In this document: in pieces, positions 18,214 through 27,635 of the stretch
How the letters are laid out: every line of letters begins with the position of its first letter
How positions within the stretch are numbered: position 1 is the first letter of the stretch
NCBI RefSeq assembly: GCF_001610895.1
Contig: NZ_CP011273.1
Span: forward strand, 5,766,001-5,830,000
Length of the DNA: 64,000 nt
Direction: 5' to 3'
Source of the DNA: Planctomyces sp. SH-PL62
GTDB lineage: Bacteria > Planctomycetota > Planctomycetia > Isosphaerales > Isosphaeraceae
The notes under the pieces: generated by a model
Told to the model about the DNA's origin: nothing
Database searches by the model: none
What the model saw: only the letters and a program-made list of their open reading frames with translations
Translations under genes and position numbers: made by a program

Positions 18214-20675
18214 GATCGGGCTCCGTCGTCCGGCGATTCGATCGTCCGGGCGAACACCGCCTCGGATCGGAGATACACGAACGCGCCGAAGAGGGTGAGG
18301 ACGCCGAGCAGCAGGAACGCCACGATGCGGTAGAACGGGTCGAGGGCCGCCAGGTCGACCAGGAAGACCTTGAAGCCCACGATCGTGAACAGGCCCAGGC
18401 CGACGTGCCGCAGCACCCCGACCCGATGCCGCAGACCCGCCGCGATCAGGCCGAGCGCGAACAGGGTCCAGAGGATCGAGATCCCGCCCGAGCGGAGGTT
18501 CGGGACGAATCGGGCGAGGAACGTGTTCGTCTCCAGGGTCAGGAAGACGAACGCCAGCCCGATCGCCGCGCCGGCCGCCGCGACGGCCGCTTCCCGCCCC
18601 TTCGCGACGCCCCGCAGCCGCAGCGACGCGAACGCCAGGAAGGCCGCGATCGCGCCGAACTCGATCGCCCGCATCAGGCCGTCGAGCGGCGAGTAGGGTC
18701 CGCCGTAGGTCAGCGTCGGGTCGATCCGCCAGGCGGGAAGGTCGAAAACGACGAGCTTCAGGAGGACCCCCGCGACCGCGCACGCCAGGGCGATGGTGGC
18801 CGCGCCGACGGTCCCGGCCCCGGCGCCGGCCCGGATCAGCAGGGCCGCGCAGGCCGCCAGCCAGAGGAACGTCAGGATCGTCGGCCTCGCGGCCGGGAAG
18901 AGGTCGCCCACCGTCCGTGCGAGTTCCAGGTGCAGGAACAGGAAGGCCGTCGCCGCCGCCGCGACCGCCAGCCACCGGGCCGGCGAAGCCCCGCGCGGGA
19001 CCACGGCCAGCTCGTCGTCGAGGGTCGACTCCCAGGATTGTCCCGGACGCGTCAGCAGGTAGGCCGCCCCCGCCATCGAGGCGATCGGCGCGCCGAAGGT
19101 GATGAGCCGCTGGATCATGAGGCCGAAATACGCGGCGTCCGCGACTCCGACCGGCCCGCCCCCGCCGTACGATCGCGGCAGGTCGATCGCGCCGAACCGC
19201 AGCAGGACGAGGCCGTAGAGCAGGAACGCGGCCCCGCGCAGGAAGCCGCTGCGCAGCTTGCCGGCGAGCCAGAGCGTCGTCAGCGCCTGGACGGCCCAGC
19301 AGACGGTGATCCAGTCTCGCGAGAACGCCAGGGGGATCGTCACGGCCAGGAAGAAGCTCGCCAGGCCGAGCGAGCCGTACAGGAGCCCCCGATCCCGGAT
19401 CCCGCGCGACGACAGCAGGCCGACCTGGCCCAGATGGAAGACCGCCAGCCCCAGCGAAACCGCCGCCACGCCCCGCGTGCCGTAGGACGCTTCGACCAGG
19501 TGATAGCTCATCCCGAAGAAGAAGGCGGCGTTGGCCGTCGTCCCGAGCCATTCGAGGAGAGTCGACGCCTCCCGCCTCGCCGCGCTGAAGACGATCAGCG
19601 ACGCCGCGTAGAGCACGAAGACGGCCGCGAGGAACGGGAAGGTCATCGCGAACCGCCCCGGTTCGTAGCGGACCAGGGTCGCCAGGAACAGGCTGTAGGT
19701 CGCCACCAGGCCCAGGTAGTTCAGCAGCCGCCAGTTCCGCCTCACGCTCACCGCCAGCACGCCGCCGCCCAGCAGCAACAGGTAGACGTAAAGGCCCCGG
19801 TAGTCGTCGCTGGCGCTGGAGAGGATCAACGGCGTCCCGTAACCGCCGCAGATCCCCAGCACGGCGACCAGCAGCGAGTTGAACCGAACCGCCGTCACGC
19901 AGGCCGTCGCGGTGATCAGGGCCATGAGCAGGAAGGCCGGCGCCGGGCCGATCAGGTGGTGGAATTCCGACGCCGCGAAGATGCTGAAGTAGAACGCGGC
20001 GATCCCCGCCCCGAGCAGCGCGTGGCCGAGCGCCCGATAGCGGCCCGCCAGCAACGCGATCCCTCCCGCGACAAGCCCCGCGCCGGCGAGGATCGTCATC
20101 GCCACCCGAGCGGCCGGCGGGAGCCAGCCGTGGTCGATCGAATATTTCAGGAAGAATCCCAGCCCGGTCACCAGGATCACGACCCCCAGCCTCAGCAGCC
20201 AGGTGCTCGCGACCGCGAACTCCACGGAGGCTCCCGGCCGGCGATGCTCCTCCCCCACCACGATCCAGTTGCCGATCCTCGCAAGCGCCTCCCACGCCGC
20301 GACTTCGAACCGGCTCCGTTCGCGAACGGGCGGCGGGACCGGCGTCGGCCGATAGGGCGGGACCGGCGTCGGGCGCGGGGGCGGGGCGGCGGGGCGGATC
20401 GGCTCTACCAGCGACGAGGCGTCCAGGCGGATCGGTTCGACGGCCGGCTGCTCAGGAACGTGGGCGACTTCCGGCCCCTCGTCGCGACGACGGCCGTCCA
20501 GGATGATCCGTCGGAGCCCGTCGAACCGCGCGCCCAGCGCCTGAATCTCGGCCGTCTGCCGGCGCGTCTGCGCGACCTGCCAGACGATCAATCCGATCAG
20601 GCCGAGGAGGAGGAGGAAGCTGTCGGGAATCATGTCGTCGCTCTCGGTGGACTTCGAAGCCTCTGCCTGAGTCAT
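18210..20675 (-). CDS. DUF2339 multi-spanning membrane protein
   Basis: About 821 residues. The N-terminus has one membrane helix ([19 protein letters not shown]), a short coiled segment ([20 protein letters not shown]) and a Pro-rich linker. The family motif [20 protein letters not shown] follows and opens a run of more than 20 hydrophobic segments through the rest of the protein. This is the DUF2339 architecture. I chose ATG 20675; ATG 20633 is an alternative that removes 14 residues. The gene is coupled to the DUF3999-like gene. No enzymatic motif is visible. Confidence 0.88.
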   Translation of the reverse strand: MTQAEASKSTESDDMIPDSFLLLLGLIGLIVWQVAQTRRQTAEIQALGARFDGLRRIILDGRRRDEGPEVAHVPEQPAVEPIRLDASSLVEPIRPAAPPPRPTPVPPYRPTPVPPPVRERSRFEVAAWEALARIGNWIVVGEEHRRPGASVEFAVASTWLLRLGVVILVTGLGFFLKYSIDHGWLPPAARVAMTILAGAGLVAGGIALLAGRYRALGHALLGAGIAAFYFSIFAASEFHHLIGPAPAFLLMALITATACVTAVRFNSLLVAVLGICGGYGTPLILSSASDDYRGLYVYLLLLGGGVLAVSVRRNWRLLNYLGLVATYSLFLATLVRYEPGRFAMTFPFLAAVFVLYAASLIVFSAARREASTLLEWLGTTANAAFFFGMSYHLVEASYGTRGVAAVSLGLAVFHLGQVGLLSSRGIRDRGLLYGSLGLASFFLAVTIPLAFSRDWITVCWAVQALTTLWLAGKLRSGFLRGAAFLLYGLVLLRFGAIDLPRSYGGGGPVGVADAAYFGLMIQRLITFGAPIASMAGAAYLLTRPGQSWESTLDDELAVVPRGASPARWLAVAAAATAFLFLHLELARTVGDLFPAARPTILTFLWLAACAALLIRAGAGAGTVGAATIALACAVAGVLLKLVVFDLPAWRIDPTLTYGGPYSPLDGLMRAIEFGAIAAFLAFASLRLRGVAKGREAAVAAAGAAIGLAFVFLTLETNTFLARFVPNLRSGGISILWTLFALGLIAAGLRHRVGVLRHVGLGLFTIVGFKVFLVDLAALDPFYRIVAFLLLGVLTLFGAFVYLRSEAVFARTIESPDDGARS

Positions 20676-20777
20676 ACCCGTGACGAACGATCCGGTGCCA
20701 ATTTTCCGCCTAAATCCCGATCGGCAGCCCACGGGAATCTCGCCGCCGGGGCCGTCCGTCGGGTCCGGGGCGCAGCG

Positions 20778-20809
20778 AATCGCCCTCGCCGGGGTCGGCG
20801 AGGGCGATT
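20778..20809 (-). terminator. Strong hairpin after the second DUF1559 gene
   Basis: AATCGCCCTCGCC (20778-20790) and its exact complement (20797-20809) form a 13-base-pair stem with a GGGGTC loop, 33 bases after the DUF1559 stop on the minus strand. No U-run follows. Confidence 0.65.
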
Positions 20810-20842
20810 GAGAACGAGCGGATGGGGCTTCGCGAAGCGTCC

Positions 20843-21796
20843 TTACAGCGAGTCCGAGCTGATGATCTCGCCGCCGGCCTTGCTGCTCAGGGCGCGCCAG
20901 GTCGGGATGGCGATCGAGTCCTTGACGAACCGCACGGAGCCGTCGCCCAGCAGGACGTTCACGCCGCCGGGGTGCTTGCTCCGCGACGCGATGTAGTGGG
21001 TCGCCGCCTGGCCCACCTTGCGGGTGCAGGGGGCGTTGAGGGGGTCGGTCTGCCCGCCGCAGACGCCGAGGTCCGGGTCCTGGCTGTTGGGCCCGTTTCG
21101 GGTCGAGAGGTGGTACGAGGTCGACAGGTCGGTCCAGATGCGGCCGCGACGGTCGACGTAGTCCTGCGGCTGCCCCGGCGGGTGCGGCAGCTGGAGCACC
21201 TCGGCCATCAGGTAGGTGTTGCTCGTGCCGTCGATCAGCTCGGCCAGCGAGGCCCCGTAATTGATGCTGAACGGCCCGGGGAGGACCTGATCGCCGAACG
21301 TGTTCTGCCCCCAGTTGATCCCGTAGCTCCCCTTCACGTCGGAATTGCCGCCGTTGTCGCTGGTGAACAGGACCTGTTGGTCCGAAGGGCAATCGAACAC
21401 GCTCACGCGGGTGAGCCGGGTGGTGTCGTTGTGCGGGTTCTGGAACGACCGGTCGTAATTGAAGCTGTTGGCCAGCGTCCCCTGCTCCAGGTAGGGGAGC
21501 AGCGACGTGATGAACGGCTGGCGATAGTCCCTGGTCGGCGTCGCCGTCACCGTGATCGAGCCCGGCGCGAACCGCCCGTGGACGTCGTGGTAGTTGTGCA
21601 ACGCCAGCCCGAGTTGCTTGATGTTGTTGGTGCACTGGATCCGCCGCGCGGCCTCCCGCGCCGCCTGCACGGCGGGCAGCAGCAGGGCGATCAGGACCGC
21701 GATGATCGCGATCACCACCAGCAGCTCGATCAGCGTGAACCCGCGACGCCCGTCCGCGGCCTTGACGGCCGCCTCGGCTCGACTCGCCTTCCCCAT
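20843..21796 (-). CDS. DUF1559 prepilin-like exported protein
   Basis: 317 residues. The leader ends at [20 protein letters not shown], followed by [20 protein letters not shown], which is the type IV-prepilin/DUF1559 opening. The C-terminus has [20 protein letters not shown], the H-x9-DG-type motif. Its leader and helix are close to the copy at 4476, but the body differs, so it is a diverged paralogue. Here it stands alone with no lipoprotein partner; it is divergent from a sulfatase gene with an unusual shared promoter region. Confidence 0.92.
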   Translation of the reverse strand: MGKASRAEAAVKAADGRRGFTLIELLVVIAIIAVLIALLLPAVQAAREAARRIQCTNNIKQLGLALHNYHDVHGRFAPGSITVTATPTRDYRQPFITSLLPYLEQGTLANSFNYDRSFQNPHNDTTRLTRVSVFDCPSDQQVLFTSDNGGNSDVKGSYGINWGQNTFGDQVLPGPFSINYGASLAELIDGTSNTYLMAEVLQLPHPPGQPQDYVDRRGRIWTDLSTSYHLSTRNGPNSQDPDLGVCGGQTDPLNAPCTRKVGQAATHYIASRSKHPGGVNVLLGDGSVRFVKDSIAIPTWRALSSKAGGEIISSDSL

Positions 21797-21839
21797 CCGA
21801 AAATCTCCTTCGTCTCGTTCGCGACCAGTTTTTCAGCGA

Positions 21840-21925
21840 CGGTGGGCAATCCTGGTATTTCCTATCGGATTTGTCAAGATACTAACTTCATATTGTTGAC
21901 CGGATTTATAGGAATCCGTATAGTG
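21840..21925. promoter_or_regulatory. Divergent promoter region, DUF1559 / sulfatase
   Basis: For the sulfatase: TTGACC (21896-21901), 17-base spacer, TATAGT (21919-21924), the best sigma-70-like promoter in the window. The spacer holds an inverted repeat, CGGATT...AATCCG (21901-21918), that could be an operator. On the minus strand, TTGACA (21877 to 21872) points toward the DUF1559 gene and is followed by the same ATAGGAA sequence at the same distance as in the plus-strand promoter. The minus-strand -10 is poor. Confidence 0.65.
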
Positions 21926-21976
21926 GGCCGCTTCGCTGGGTTTCCGAACGAGGATCGAAGGAGGGTCGGGTACGCG

Positions 21977-23383
21977 ATGAAGCTCATGACGCGATCGAAG
22001 GGGATGGGATCTCGGCTCGCCGCCGCGGCGCTGGGGATGGCGGTCGTCGCGACCTCGGCGGGGGTGGCGCGGGCGACGGAAGTGAGGAGGCCGAACATCG
22101 TCGTCCTGATCACGGACGACATGGGGTACGCCGACCTCGGCTTTCATGGCAATCGGGACTTTCCGACGCCCCGGATCGACGCCCTGGCGGCCGGCGGGGT
22201 GCGGTGCACCGACGGCTACGTCTCGGGGTTGTATTGCAGCCCGACGCGGGCGGGGTTCTTGACCGGCCGGTACCAGCAGCGTTTCGGCCACGAGTGGAAC
22301 CCGGGGGGCGGCGGGAAGGCCGGCCTGCCGACGACGGAGACGACGATCGCCGACCGGCTCAAGGGGGTCGGGTACGCCACGGGGCTGGTCGGGAAGTGGC
22401 ACCTGGGCGGGGCCCCGGAACTCCGCCCCCAGAGGCGCGGGTTCGACGAGTTCTTCGGCTTCCTCGGCGGCGCGCACACCTACTTCGCCGAGGCGACCGA
22501 CAACATCTACCGGGGTACGGAGGTGGTCAAGGAGGAAGCGTACCTGACCGACGCCTTCGCCCGGGAAGCCGTGGCGTTCATCGACCGCCACAAGGAAGGC
22601 CCCGCGCCGTTCTTCCTGGAGGTGGCCTTCAACGCCGTCCACACGCCGATGGACGCGACCGACGAGCGGCTGGCGCGGTTCGCCTCGATCGAGGACCCGG
22701 TGAGGCGGAAGTACGCGGCCATGCTGACGGCGCTCGACGACGCCGTGGGCGCGATCGTGGACAAGCTCCAGGCGTCGGGGCTCGCCGAGGACACTTTGAT
22801 CGTCTACTTCAACGACAACGGCGGCCCGACGATGACGGGTACGACGCAGAACGGGTCCAGCAACGCCCCATTCCGCGGGTCGAAGCGGACGTCGCTCGAA
22901 GGGGGCGTCCGGGTGCCGTTCGTCCTGAGCTGGCCGGGGAAGCTCCCCGCGAACGCCGTCTACCGCAAGCCGGTCGTCCAGCTCGACCTGCTGCCGACCG
23001 CGCTGGCGGCGGCCGGTGCCGAGGTGAAGCCGGAGTGGAAGCTGGACGGCGTGGACCTCTTTCCCTTCCTCTCCGGCGTCGACTCCGGCTCGCCGCACGA
23101 CGCCCTCTTCTGGCGGATGGGCGAGCAGGCGGCCGTGCGCCGGGGCGACTGGAAGCTCGTCCGCTATGACAGCACGGTCGACAGCCCCGGCGCACGCTCG
23201 AACGCCGCCCGGGTCGTCGTCACCCCCTTCCGGCTCTACAACCTGGCCGAAGACCCGGGCGAGAGCCGCGACCTGGCCGCCGAGGAGCCCGAGAAGGTCA
23301 AGGAGCTGCTCGCCGCCTGGCAAGTCTGGGACGCCCAGCTCGTCGACCCGCTCTGGGGCCCCGCCCGCTCGACGCGGGACTGA
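21977..23383 (+). CDS. Exported type I sulfatase
   Basis: 468 residues with a signal peptide (LAAAALGMAVVATSAGVARA). The metal site opens in RPNIVVLITDDMGYADLGFH. CSPTRAGFLTGRYQQR carries the C-x-P-x-R motif in which Cys is converted to formylglycine, and VGKWHLGGAPE supplies the Lys/His pair; FNDNGGPTMTG completes the metal ligands. It should hydrolyse sulfate esters, probably of algal or mucin-like polysaccharides, in the periplasm. Planctomycetes carry many paralogues. A 7-base-pair hairpin (23386-23406) follows the stop. Confidence 0.93.
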   Translation: MKLMTRSKGMGSRLAAAALGMAVVATSAGVARATEVRRPNIVVLITDDMGYADLGFHGNRDFPTPRIDALAAGGVRCTDGYVSGLYCSPTRAGFLTGRYQQRFGHEWNPGGGGKAGLPTTETTIADRLKGVGYATGLVGKWHLGGAPELRPQRRGFDEFFGFLGGAHTYFAEATDNIYRGTEVVKEEAYLTDAFAREAVAFIDRHKEGPAPFFLEVAFNAVHTPMDATDERLARFASIEDPVRRKYAAMLTALDDAVGAIVDKLQASGLAEDTLIVYFNDNGGPTMTGTTQNGSSNAPFRGSKRTSLEGGVRVPFVLSWPGKLPANAVYRKPVVQLDLLPTALAAAGAEVKPEWKLDGVDLFPFLSGVDSGSPHDALFWRMGEQAAVRRGDWKLVRYDSTVDSPGARSNAARVVVTPFRLYNLAEDPGESRDLAAEEPEKVKELLAAWQVWDAQLVDPLWGPARSTRD

Positions 23384-23564
23384 CCGCGCGACGCGAAGGG
23401 TCGCGCCCTCGACGTTCGGCCTCCCGAACCGCTACGCCGACGGGAGCGAGGAGCTGGCGACCGGCGCGGGGGTCCCTCTCTCCGGGGGATGCGGCCGGTC
23501 GCACCGGACGCCTCCCGACCTCCGCAATTCCAGATTCCAGCCCCTGCCGCCCCGGATCTCGGCC

Positions 23565-24629
23565 TCAGCGCGACGCCGAGGCCGGGGCCGCGATCTTCGA
23601 TTTGACCTCGAACTCGGTCCCCTTCAGGGCCTCGACGGCCTTGTGGGCGGTCTCCTGGAGGAACCTCGCGTATTCGGCGTTGATGCCGTTGGGGCGGAAT
23701 CGGCAACCCACGGCGGACCTGCCGTAGAGCGATTCGTAGAACACCAGCGCGCCGAGGTACTGGCCGGCGACGTTGGCGTGGTGGCCGTCCATGACCATCC
23801 GGTAGGTCCCGTCTTCGTCCTTCGACCACTTGCGGCCCACGTGCAGCGAGTGCTTCTGGTTCGGGAGGACGGGGTAAGCCGCCCCGGCCAGGTCGAACGC
23901 CGGGTCGGGCTTATAGCCCCAGGCGGGGTCGGCGTCGGCGAGGTGGAAGGCGTCGCCGACGGGGATCAACGGGGCCTCCAGCTCGCGGGCGATCGTTCGG
24001 TACGCCCCCGCCAGGCCGCCGTACATCGCTTCCTGGTCGGTCGGCTGGCCGGGGGCGGACTGGACCGCAGGGTCGAATCGGGGGTCGTCGATCCGGTAGG
24101 CCCAGGTCTCGTGGACGACGACTCGCGCGCCCGGCGCCCCCCGCCTGAGGATCCCGACCAGGCGCTCGGCGAAGGGGCGGTAGGTGGAGACGTCGTGGCT
24201 GCGGATGCTGGCCTGCTGGACGGTGATGAAGTCCCAGGGCCCGTCCCGAAGCTCCTGGGCCAGGCTTCGCCCGGTCCGGTCGTAGAGTCCGCGAGGGTCC
24301 TCGGGATTTTCGGCGTGGATCGCCTGCTTCTCGCAATGCTGCGCGAGCGTCCCGCCCGGGATCGCGGCGGAGTGGTGGACGAGCGCATCCCCCTGCGCGG
24401 CGACGACGTCCCCCAGGAATCGCGTGGCGTCCCTGGAGAAGCTGTTGCCCACGGTGAGCAGCCGCACGGTCGCGGCCTCGCGATCGGGGACGGCCTGACC
24501 CCATGCCGGTGGGGCCGTCGCGGCGGCCGACGCGATCCAGACGCCCAGCATGAGCGCGACGGCCGAACGCCCCCGCCAGGAAGGTCCGGGACCGCGTACG
24601 CCGGCTTCGACTCGATGGTTCATAAACAT
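23565..24629 (-). CDS. DUF4886-like exported SGNH-type protein
   Basis: 354 residues from ATG 24629, which has a GAGG site 6-9 bases upstream. A signal peptide (SAVALMLGVWIASAAATAPP) is followed by VRLLTVGNSFSRDATRFLG, the GNSFS block with the putative nucleophile Ser of DUF4886/SGNH-like hydrolases. WDFITVQQAS and the C-terminal DGHHANVAGQYLGALVFYE (Asp-x2-His) give the other expected active-site residues. Substrate is unknown; deacetylation or ester cleavage of polysaccharides would suit its relatives. It converges on the sulfatase gene. Confidence 0.82.
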   Translation of the reverse strand: MFMNHRVEAGVRGPGPSWRGRSAVALMLGVWIASAAATAPPAWGQAVPDREAATVRLLTVGNSFSRDATRFLGDVVAAQGDALVHHSAAIPGGTLAQHCEKQAIHAENPEDPRGLYDRTGRSLAQELRDGPWDFITVQQASIRSHDVSTYRPFAERLVGILRRGAPGARVVVHETWAYRIDDPRFDPAVQSAPGQPTDQEAMYGGLAGAYRTIARELEAPLIPVGDAFHLADADPAWGYKPDPAFDLAGAAYPVLPNQKHSLHVGRKWSKDEDGTYRMVMDGHHANVAGQYLGALVFYESLYGRSAVGCRFRPNGINAEYARFLQETAHKAVEALKGTEFEVKSKIAAPASASR

Positions 24630-24988
24630 CCAACCTCGACCAAAAGTCCCTGGCCGTGCCCTTGCGCGGCCGACGATCGAGCTTAACGACGTGGGGGACG
24701 GGCGTAAACCGGCGGGAAGAAACGGCGGAATCGGGGGGAAATCCGGACCTTCCCGCTTGCAATACCGCAGATTCGTTCTAGTAGAATAGTGACCGTTCAA
24801 ATCCCGGCCGCTTTGGAGAACGGCCCCCGCCGTCATCGCGGGGCTCACGGGCGTCCCGCCTTTGTTTCGCCGCATTCCAAACTTTAATAGCACAACGCCA
24901 CGCATTCACGTGACGGCCCGCCGGCGCGGCGCCCTTGCGCGCGCCGCCGAGCCCCCTTGATCCATTCATCCGATCAGGACGTTCACCC
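24630..24988. other. Divergent intergenic region
   Basis: It separates the DUF4886 gene and the subtilase gene. Noted items are a perfect TTCTA-G-TAGAA inverted repeat at 24776-24786, with TTGCAA 19 bases before TAGAAT (24757-24787), which would be a poor promoter, and a short AT-richer stretch at 24876-24894. No gene was seen. Confidence 0.4.
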
Positions 24989-27484
24989 ATGAAAACCCGC
25001 ACGATGAACCTGCGTCGCCGCGGCGAGCCCCGGATCGGCCGCACTCGGCCGATGCTCTTCGAACGCCTGGAGACTCGGACGGTCCTGAGCGGGACGTCGG
25101 CCGCCCTGCTCGTGCAGCTGAAGGACGCCTCGTTCGCCGAGGTGTCCGCGGCGGCGGGGCGCGTCGGCGCGACGCTGATGCCGACGTTGGAGCCGGGGGT
25201 GATGCAGGCGATCGGGTCGACGAAGGCGCTCGATCGGCTGGCGGGCCGGCTGTCGACCACGCCGGGGCTCGGCTACGTCGAGCCTCTCCGCACCTTCACC
25301 GTCGACGCGACCCAGCCGGACGACCCCTCGTACGCCAACGGCAGCCTCTGGGGGCTGAACGGGGCCAAGGGGATCGACGCGCCGACGGCCTGGGACGCCG
25401 GCCAGGGCTCCTCCAAGGTCGTGGTCGGGGTCGTCGACACCGGGATCGACTACGACCACCCCGACCTCTACATGAACGTCTGGATCAACCAGGCGGAGAT
25501 CCCGGCCTCGCGACGGGCCAACCTGACCGACGTCGACGGCGACGGCCTCATCACCTTCTACGACCTGAACTACAAGGCCCCCAACGGGTCCAAGCCGAAC
25601 CAGGGGCCCGGCAAGATCGCCGACTCGAACGGCGACGGCCGGATCAGCGGGTCCGACCTGCTGGTCTCCATGTATCTGACCTCCGGGGGGGCGGACAGCG
25701 GCCAGGGGGGCTGGTCCAACGGCGTCTCGGACGACCGCGACGGCTATGTCGACGACATCATCGGCTGGAACTTCGTCGACAACACCAACAAGCCCTACGA
25801 CGACCACGGCCACGGCACGCACGTCTCGGGGATCATCGGCGCGACCGGCGACAACGCGGTCGGCGTGGCGGGCGTGAACTGGACCGTCCAGATCATGGCC
25901 CTGAAGTTCCTCAACTCCTCGGGCAGCGGCTACGACTCCTCGGCGGCGGCGGCCGTCCGCTACGCCGCCGACCACGGCGCCCGCCTCACCAACAACAGCT
26001 ACGGCGGCGTCGGCGAGGTGAGCTCCATCCTGGCCTCGGCCATCAGCTCGGCCGCCTCGGCGCAGTCGGTCTTCGTGGCGGCCGCGGGCAACAGCGGCCT
26101 GAACATCGACGTCACCGCGTACTCGCCGTCCTCCTCCGCCAGCCCCAACGTCGTCTCGGTGGCGGCGATCGACTCGAACGGGTCGTTGGCCGGCTTCTCG
26201 AACTTCGGATCGAAGAACGTCGACCTCGCGGCGCCCGGCGTCAACATCCTCAGCACGCTCCCCGGCAACCGCTATGGCTACATGAGCGGGACCTCGATGG
26301 CCGCCCCGTTCGTCAGCGGATCGGCCGCGCTGCTGCTGGCGGCCCATCCCACCTGGGGATATTCCCAGGTCGTCGGCCAGCTCCTGAGCAAGGTCAAGGT
26401 CCTGTCCGGCCTCCAGGGCAAGGTGGCCACCGGCGGCACGCTGAACGTCGGTGCCGCGATCGGGCCGACCACCCCGACCACGCTCCCCGCCGCAGCCTCG
26501 TTCAAGGGGACGGACGCGACGACCCGAGGGACGTGGCAGGGGACCTACGGAGCCGCCGGGGCCGCCCTCGCCGCCGTCGGCTCCCCCACCGCCCCCGGCT
26601 TCGCCCTCAAGAGCGGCCAGACCACCATCTGGAACAGCGCCACGACCGACGTCCGCGGGCTCCAGCGCCCCGGCGCCTCCACCCGCATCGCCGCCACCTG
26701 GGTCGGCTCCTCGCCGATCGTCGTCGACCTCGACCTCTCCGCCGGACCCCGCGCGGTCAGCCTCTATTTCGTCGACTGGTACTCCAACTCCCGCTCCCAG
26801 AAGGTCGAGGTCCTCGACGCCGTCACCGGCGCGGTGCTCGACTCCCGGTCGATCGCCTCGTTCCACGGCGGCGTCTACCTCACCTGGAACCTCCAGGGCC
26901 GCGTCAGCTTCCGGGTCACCCGCCTCGGCGCCGACAACGCCGTCCTCAGCGGCCTCTTCGTCGACGCGTCCCAGGGGACGACCCAGCAGCCGATCACGAC
27001 CCCCGCCGATGGGTCGTTCAAGGGGACGGACGCGACGACCCGGGGGACGTGGCAGGGGACCTACGGCGCCGCCGGGGCCGCCCTCGCCGCCGTCGCCTCC
27101 CCCACCGCCCCCGGCTTCGCCCTCAAGAGCGGCCAGACCACCATCTGGAACAGCGCCACGACCGACGTCCGCGGGCTCCAGCGCCCCGGCGCCTCCACCC
27201 GCATCGCCGCCACCTGGGTCGGCTCCTCGCCGATCGTCGTCGACCTCGACCTCTCCGCCGGCCCCCGCGACGTCAGCCTCTACTTCGTCGACTGGTACTC
27301 CAGCAACCGCTCCCAGCAGGTCGACCTCCTCGACGCCGACACCGGCGCGGTGCTCGACTCCCGGCCGATCGCCTCGTTCCAGAACGGGGTCTATCTGACC
27401 TGGACCGTCCAGGGCCGCGTCAGCTTCCGGGTCACCCGCCTGGGATCCAGCAACGCCATCCTCAGCGGACTCTTCGTCGACTGA
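24989..27484 (+). CDS. Exported subtilase (S8) with EF-hand loops and duplicated C-terminal domain
   Basis: 831 residues. The N-terminus is basic and has no classical signal peptide but contains MLFERLETRTVLSG, the LE-x-R-x-(L/V)LS motif typical of planctomycete exported proteins. An I9-like propeptide follows. The catalytic triad is D150 (GVVDTGIDYDHPD), H275 (DHGHGTHVSGI) and S436 (SGTSMAAPFVSG). Between Asp and His are two calcium-type loops, DVDGDGLITFYD (181-192) and DSNGDGRISGSD (212-223), as in dockerins. Residues 505-659 and 677-831 are two nearly identical beta-rich repeats, probably for binding. It should be a surface or secreted calcium-stabilised protease. It is monocistronic. Confidence 0.92.
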   Translation: MKTRTMNLRRRGEPRIGRTRPMLFERLETRTVLSGTSAALLVQLKDASFAEVSAAAGRVGATLMPTLEPGVMQAIGSTKALDRLAGRLSTTPGLGYVEPLRTFTVDATQPDDPSYANGSLWGLNGAKGIDAPTAWDAGQGSSKVVVGVVDTGIDYDHPDLYMNVWINQAEIPASRRANLTDVDGDGLITFYDLNYKAPNGSKPNQGPGKIADSNGDGRISGSDLLVSMYLTSGGADSGQGGWSNGVSDDRDGYVDDIIGWNFVDNTNKPYDDHGHGTHVSGIIGATGDNAVGVAGVNWTVQIMALKFLNSSGSGYDSSAAAAVRYAADHGARLTNNSYGGVGEVSSILASAISSAASAQSVFVAAAGNSGLNIDVTAYSPSSSASPNVVSVAAIDSNGSLAGFSNFGSKNVDLAAPGVNILSTLPGNRYGYMSGTSMAAPFVSGSAALLLAAHPTWGYSQVVGQLLSKVKVLSGLQGKVATGGTLNVGAAIGPTTPTTLPAAASFKGTDATTRGTWQGTYGAAGAALAAVGSPTAPGFALKSGQTTIWNSATTDVRGLQRPGASTRIAATWVGSSPIVVDLDLSAGPRAVSLYFVDWYSNSRSQKVEVLDAVTGAVLDSRSIASFHGGVYLTWNLQGRVSFRVTRLGADNAVLSGLFVDASQGTTQQPITTPADGSFKGTDATTRGTWQGTYGAAGAALAAVASPTAPGFALKSGQTTIWNSATTDVRGLQRPGASTRIAATWVGSSPIVVDLDLSAGPRDVSLYFVDWYSSNRSQQVDLLDADTGAVLDSRPIASFQNGVYLTWTVQGRVSFRVTRLGSSNAILSGLFVD
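26501..26965 (+). repeat. Tandem coding repeat, copy 1
   Basis: A 465-base unit encoding residues 505-659 of the subtilase, from FKGTDATTRGTWQGTYGAAG to VLSGLFVD. It is near-identical at DNA level to the unit starting 516 bases downstream, including long perfect stretches. Confidence 0.9.
27017..27481 (+). repeat. Tandem coding repeat, copy 2
   Basis: The second 465-base copy encodes residues 677-831 and ends at the stop codon. The copies differ at scattered codons (for example NSRSQKVEVLDAVTG against SNRSQQVDLLDADTG) and are joined by a 51-base linker rich in Thr and Gln codons. Confidence 0.9.
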
Positions 27485-27533
27485 CCGACGGAGGTCCGCA
27501 GCGGCACGATGATTGCCTGTGGTACTCGGCGTC

Positions 27534-27561
27534 GCCCCCTCCCGCGTCGGGGGGAGGGGGT
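27534..27561 (+). terminator. GC hairpin after the subtilase gene
   Basis: CCCCCTCCC at 27535-27543 pairs with GGGAGGGGG at 27552-27560, about 50 bases after the stop. There is no U-run. It may instead be a degenerate member of the intergenic hairpin repeats found near 32.3 and 50.6 kb. Confidence 0.45.
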
Positions 27562-27635
27562 GCCCTCGATCGACGACGAAGGGTCTCCGCGGGCAGCCCC
27601 CCGACCGGCCGCCGCGAAACGGTGGAGGACGTATC

